A DNA stretch of 8,558 nt from Holosporales bacterium. Its GTDB lineage: Bacteria > Pseudomonadota > Alphaproteobacteria > RUG11792. The notes below the pieces were generated by a model. That model was given only the letters and a program-made list of their open reading frames with translations, ran no database searches and had not been told where the DNA came from. Shown in pieces: positions 6,495-8,558 of this stretch. Each line of letters opens with the position of its first letter. The stretch's first letter is position 1. The DNA lies in assembly GCA_031262205.1 (NCBI GenBank), contig JAISID010000079.1, forward strand, positions 1-8,558, read 5' to 3'. A program made the position numbers and the translations under genes.

Positions 6495-7898
6495 ATGTTT
6501 GCGGTTTGCGATAACGATAATATAAGGGTTCATTTTATAGGTCTTGGAGGCATAGGAGTAAGCGGAATTGCCGAAATTCTACATTCTCTCGGTTATATTG
6601 TTCAAGGTAGCGACAAAGCGTATTCCCAAAATATCGAAAGGCTTGAGAAACTAGGCATCGTCGCCTTCATCGGTCACGATGAAAAAAATGTTGAAAACTC
6701 CGATATAGTCGTGTTTTCATCGGCAATTAAGCCCGACAATCCAGAATTAAAAAAAGCCAGAGAATTAAAAATACCCTGTCTTCCAAGAGCGGAAATGTTA
6801 TCGCAATTAGTCCGATTAAAAAAATCGGTGGTCGTCGCTGGTTCTCACGGGAAAACCACCGTTACTTCCATTTGCGCTTCAATCTTAGACATGGCGTCGC
6901 TCTCCCCAACAATCTTTAACGGCGGAATTATTAATGCTTATAAAACCAATGCAAAGATTGGCTCGGGAGATTGGGCGGTTATCGAATCCGACGAATCCGA
7001 CGGCAGTTTTACGCAATTTTTCCCCACAATAGGAATTATCACAAATATCGATAAAGAACATATTCTCAATTACGGTTCTTTTGAAAACCTGAAATCCGCG
7101 TTTAAGGCGTTCATAAATAACCTGCCTTTTTACGGAGCGGGAATAGTATGCATAGACGATAAAAACGTCGCGGATATAATAAAAGACGTTTACGATAGGA
7201 AGATCATTACATACGGCATTGATAAACCCGCTACCTTCAACGCTATAAATATAAGAAAGGATTCTTGCGGCTCAATGTTTCACGTGAAACATTTTGACGA
7301 TATCATAGAAGACGTAAGCATCCCTCTCTTAGGAAATCATAATATTTTGAACGCATTGTCGGCAATCGCCATGTCTTACGAACTAAAGATCGATATCAAT
7401 ATCGTGAAATCAACGTTGGCGTCGTTCGCCGGAGTCGATAGGAGATTCACAAATTTGGGACGTATAGGCGACGTCGCTGTTATAGACGATTACGCTCACC
7501 ACCCGACTGAAATAAAAACTCTTCTCAAATCCGCGCGTCAAAGAACTACTGGAAAGATTACGATCATATGCCAGCCGCACAGATTCACTAGGCTTAATAC
7601 TCTATTCAAAGAATTTTGCGGCTGTTTCGATGAGGCGGACAAGATAATAATAGTTCCCGTATATAAAGCCGACGACGCGCAATCGGCTAAGCTAACGTCG
7701 ACTGATTTATATGAAAACCTGAAAAGCAAGGACAAAGACGTGAAGTTTGCAAACGATAAAAACGAGCTGGAAAATTTATTAAAAAATATGATCGATTCCG
7801 AAGAGCTTAAGGCAAACGACATAATACTGTTCGCGGGAGCGGGAGATATTTCAAAATGGGCGCGTGAAATAGTTTCCAAAATAGGTTGTCGTTCATGA
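6495..7898 (+). CDS. murC: UDP-N-acetylmuramate--L-alanine ligase
   Basis: ATP-dependent cytoplasmic ligase that adds L-alanine to UDP-MurNAc, the first step of the peptidoglycan stem peptide. The 467-residue protein has all three Mur ligase domains. The UDP-binding loop is FIGLGGIGVSGIAEIL (14-29), the ATP P-loop is AGSHGKTTVTS (115-125), followed by ESDESDGSF (164-172). The central LLGNHNILNALSAIA (278-292) and the C-terminal DDYAHHPTEI (331-340) and CQPHRFTRL (359-367) are also typical. Length and motifs are normal, so a cell wall, or at least its precursor, is probably made. No clear Shine-Dalgarno precedes ATG 6495, but no other in-frame start fits before the glycine loop. Codons 261-266 (MFHVKH) coincide with a perfect parS site. 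murC starts alone here, not inside an evident division and cell-wall cluster, and overlaps the next gene by 4 nt. Confidence 0.96.
   Translation: MFAVCDNDNIRVHFIGLGGIGVSGIAEILHSLGYIVQGSDKAYSQNIERLEKLGIVAFIGHDEKNVENSDIVVFSSAIKPDNPELKKARELKIPCLPRAEMLSQLVRLKKSVVVAGSHGKTTVTSICASILDMASLSPTIFNGGIINAYKTNAKIGSGDWAVIESDESDGSFTQFFPTIGIITNIDKEHILNYGSFENLKSAFKAFINNLPFYGAGIVCIDDKNVADIIKDVYDRKIITYGIDKPATFNAINIRKDSCGSMFHVKHFDDIIEDVSIPLLGNHNILNALSAIAMSYELKIDINIVKSTLASFAGVDRRFTNLGRIGDVAVIDDYAHHPTEIKTLLKSARQRTTGKITIICQPHRFTRLNTLFKEFCGCFDEADKIIIVPVYKADDAQSAKLTSTDLYENLKSKDKDVKFANDKNELENLLKNMIDSEELKANDIILFAGAGDISKWAREIVSKIGCRS
7276..7291. promoter_or_regulatory. parS: parS centromere site inside murC
   Basis: TGTTTCACGTGAAACA, identical to the intergenic copy, with the perfect palindrome extending to 20 bp (7274-7293). 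It overlaps in-frame codons for MFHVKH (residues 261-266), just before the conserved LLGNHN segment. ParB should bind here regardless of transcription. Its start lies 2,810 bp from that of the other site. Confidence 0.92.
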
Positions 7899-8170
7899 AA
7901 AAGTGGGCGTTTATTGGAGGCATTTTAGTTTGCGGCGTTTTATTTTTCTTGTCGGGAACATTAATCGGATACTCTGCATACGATAAAGAACTCAAATCCG
8001 CAGCGACTGAAAAAGCAAAACCGTCTAGAAAACCTTCGAAACAAATAAACCCGCTTATTGGGAACATAGTAAAATCTAAAATAAGAGCAAGAATTACTTC
8101 CAAAGTTCGAATTCCAAGTTCGCCGGCTATTGCAAAAGCCAAAACGTATAGTCGGATGCTAGCTTCCTAA
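7895..8170 (+). CDS. Small basic single-pass membrane protein, unknown function
   Basis: A 91-residue protein I do not recognise. Residues 1-4 (MKKW) are followed by one strong hydrophobic segment, about 5-27 (with GGILVCGVLFFLSG), then a short YDKE region and a long Lys/Arg-rich, poorly conserved-looking tail. This suggests a signal-anchor inner-membrane protein; no lipobox or clear cleavage site is visible. The ATG start overlaps the murC stop in an ATGA arrangement, which implies translational coupling and co-transcription. A weak AGG 9 nt upstream supports this start over the in-frame TTG at 7886. murB is a common gene after murC, but this protein is not MurB. The basic tail carries no known domain I can see, so a truncated or decaying gene is possible. 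Confidence 0.65.
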   Translation: MKKWAFIGGILVCGVLFFLSGTLIGYSAYDKELKSAATEKAKPSRKPSKQINPLIGNIVKSKIRARITSKVRIPSSPAIAKAKTYSRMLAS

Positions 8171-8171
8171 T

Positions 8172-8209
8172 AAAAAGCGTGAGAATCGTCCCTCTATATC
8201 TTGCTTTTT
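8172..8209 (+). terminator. Possible weak terminator of the murC operon
   Basis: AAAAAGC (8172-8178) and GCTTTTT (8203-8209) can pair just after the stop codon of the small membrane protein gene, ending in a T-run. The 24-nt loop and AT-rich stem make this much weaker than a standard intrinsic terminator. Confidence 0.3.
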
Positions 8210-8225
8210 CAACCACTCTTTGTAA

Positions 8226-8243
8226 TATAAGCCGCCGCTTATA
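8226..8243. repeat. Perfect palindrome, copy 2 of a dispersed repeat
   Basis: TATAAGC-CGCC-GCTTATA is a perfect 7-bp stem with a 4-nt loop. Its reverse complement matches 1875-1892 at 16 of 18 positions, and the identical core with its flank reaches 14 bp (8225-8238 against 1880-1893). Confidence 0.5.
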
Positions 8244-8558
8244 AAGCACTAGGAAGTCATACCGCAACATACGGTTATAACTTTGACGTACGATTCTACA
8301 AAATGTAGGGAAACATACTTAAGGGAATTATATACGACGCTAGTAAACGGCAGGGACAACGGGACCATAGTCCCATGCTTGGATTTCATCCGTAAATAAC
8401 GGAATTTTATTATATTCAACTAAATGCAGAGCTTGAGCATAGCCGAGTACTTATATTACTCATAATGTCCCCAACATGAAATTAACTCTATTTTCTTATC
8501 CTTATCAAATATTCTATACACGAACCGATGTACAGTGTTAAGCCGACGACTATATATA

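Larger units (their letters stand above)
8171..8558. other. Gene-free region downstream of the murC operon
   Basis: No open frame, tRNA or murB-like sequence is recognisable in 388 bp. It contains several small hairpins: TATAAGC/GCTTATA at 8226-8243, CTACA/TGTAG at 8296-8308 and GGGAC/GTCCC at 8361-8374. It is probably non-coding or eroded beyond recognition. Confidence 0.6.

Noticed and set aside
7538..8142. Minus-strand open frames across the end of murC and the small membrane gene
   Set aside because: They are antisense to conserved murC motifs and start without ribosome sites.
8171..8558. murB remnant after murC
   Set aside because: I could not find the expected glycine-rich FAD-binding motifs in any frame of this stretch.
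1..8558. tRNA genes or a CRISPR array
   Set aside because: No T-loop plus acceptor pairing was seen by eye in the spacers, and no regularly spaced repeats of 20-40 bp exist.

Overview
The window looks like part of the chromosome of a host-associated alphaproteobacterium with an eroding, AT-rich genome. The alphaproteobacterial assignment rests on the style of the proteins (TyrRS with a KMGKT loop, XerC, DnaQ with its typical C-terminal tail) and on two perfect copies of the ParB site TGTTTCACGTGAAACA. Erosion is suggested by a coding fraction of only about 69% by my count, long spacers with nothing recognisable in them, and a dead insertion sequence. I cannot name the species; Rickettsiales-like, Holosporales-like or another endosymbiotic lineage are all possible.

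Layout. Bases 1-519 hold no gene, but 1-83 are strikingly GC-rich. Then, on the minus strand: tyrS (520-1788), an RpiB/LacAB-family isomerase gene (2774-3223) overlapping the 3' end of accD (3210-4073), a 478-bp spacer carrying the first parS, dnaQ (4552-5235) and xerC (5297-6235). Between tyrS and the isomerase gene lies a decayed IS1595-family element on the plus strand (about 1959-2639). A 259-bp divergent promoter region separates xerC from murC (6495-7898, plus strand). murC overlaps by 4 nt a small membrane-protein gene (7895-8170). The last 388 bp have no recognisable gene.

How it fits together. The genes are core housekeeping functions: tRNA charging (TyrS), malonyl-CoA supply for fatty acids (AccD), replication proofreading (DnaQ), chromosome dimer resolution (XerC) and peptidoglycan precursor synthesis (MurC). 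The two parS sites, 2,810 bp apart, mark this as a ParB-loading centromere region, usually close to the replication origin. One site is intergenic beside dnaQ. The other lies inside the murC reading frame and is read as the peptide MFHVKH.

I see no defence island, CRISPR array, prophage or biosynthetic cluster. The points most worth a second look are the coding parS, the isomerase that lacks the known catalytic residues of RpiB, and an 18-bp in-frame tandem duplication in tyrS.
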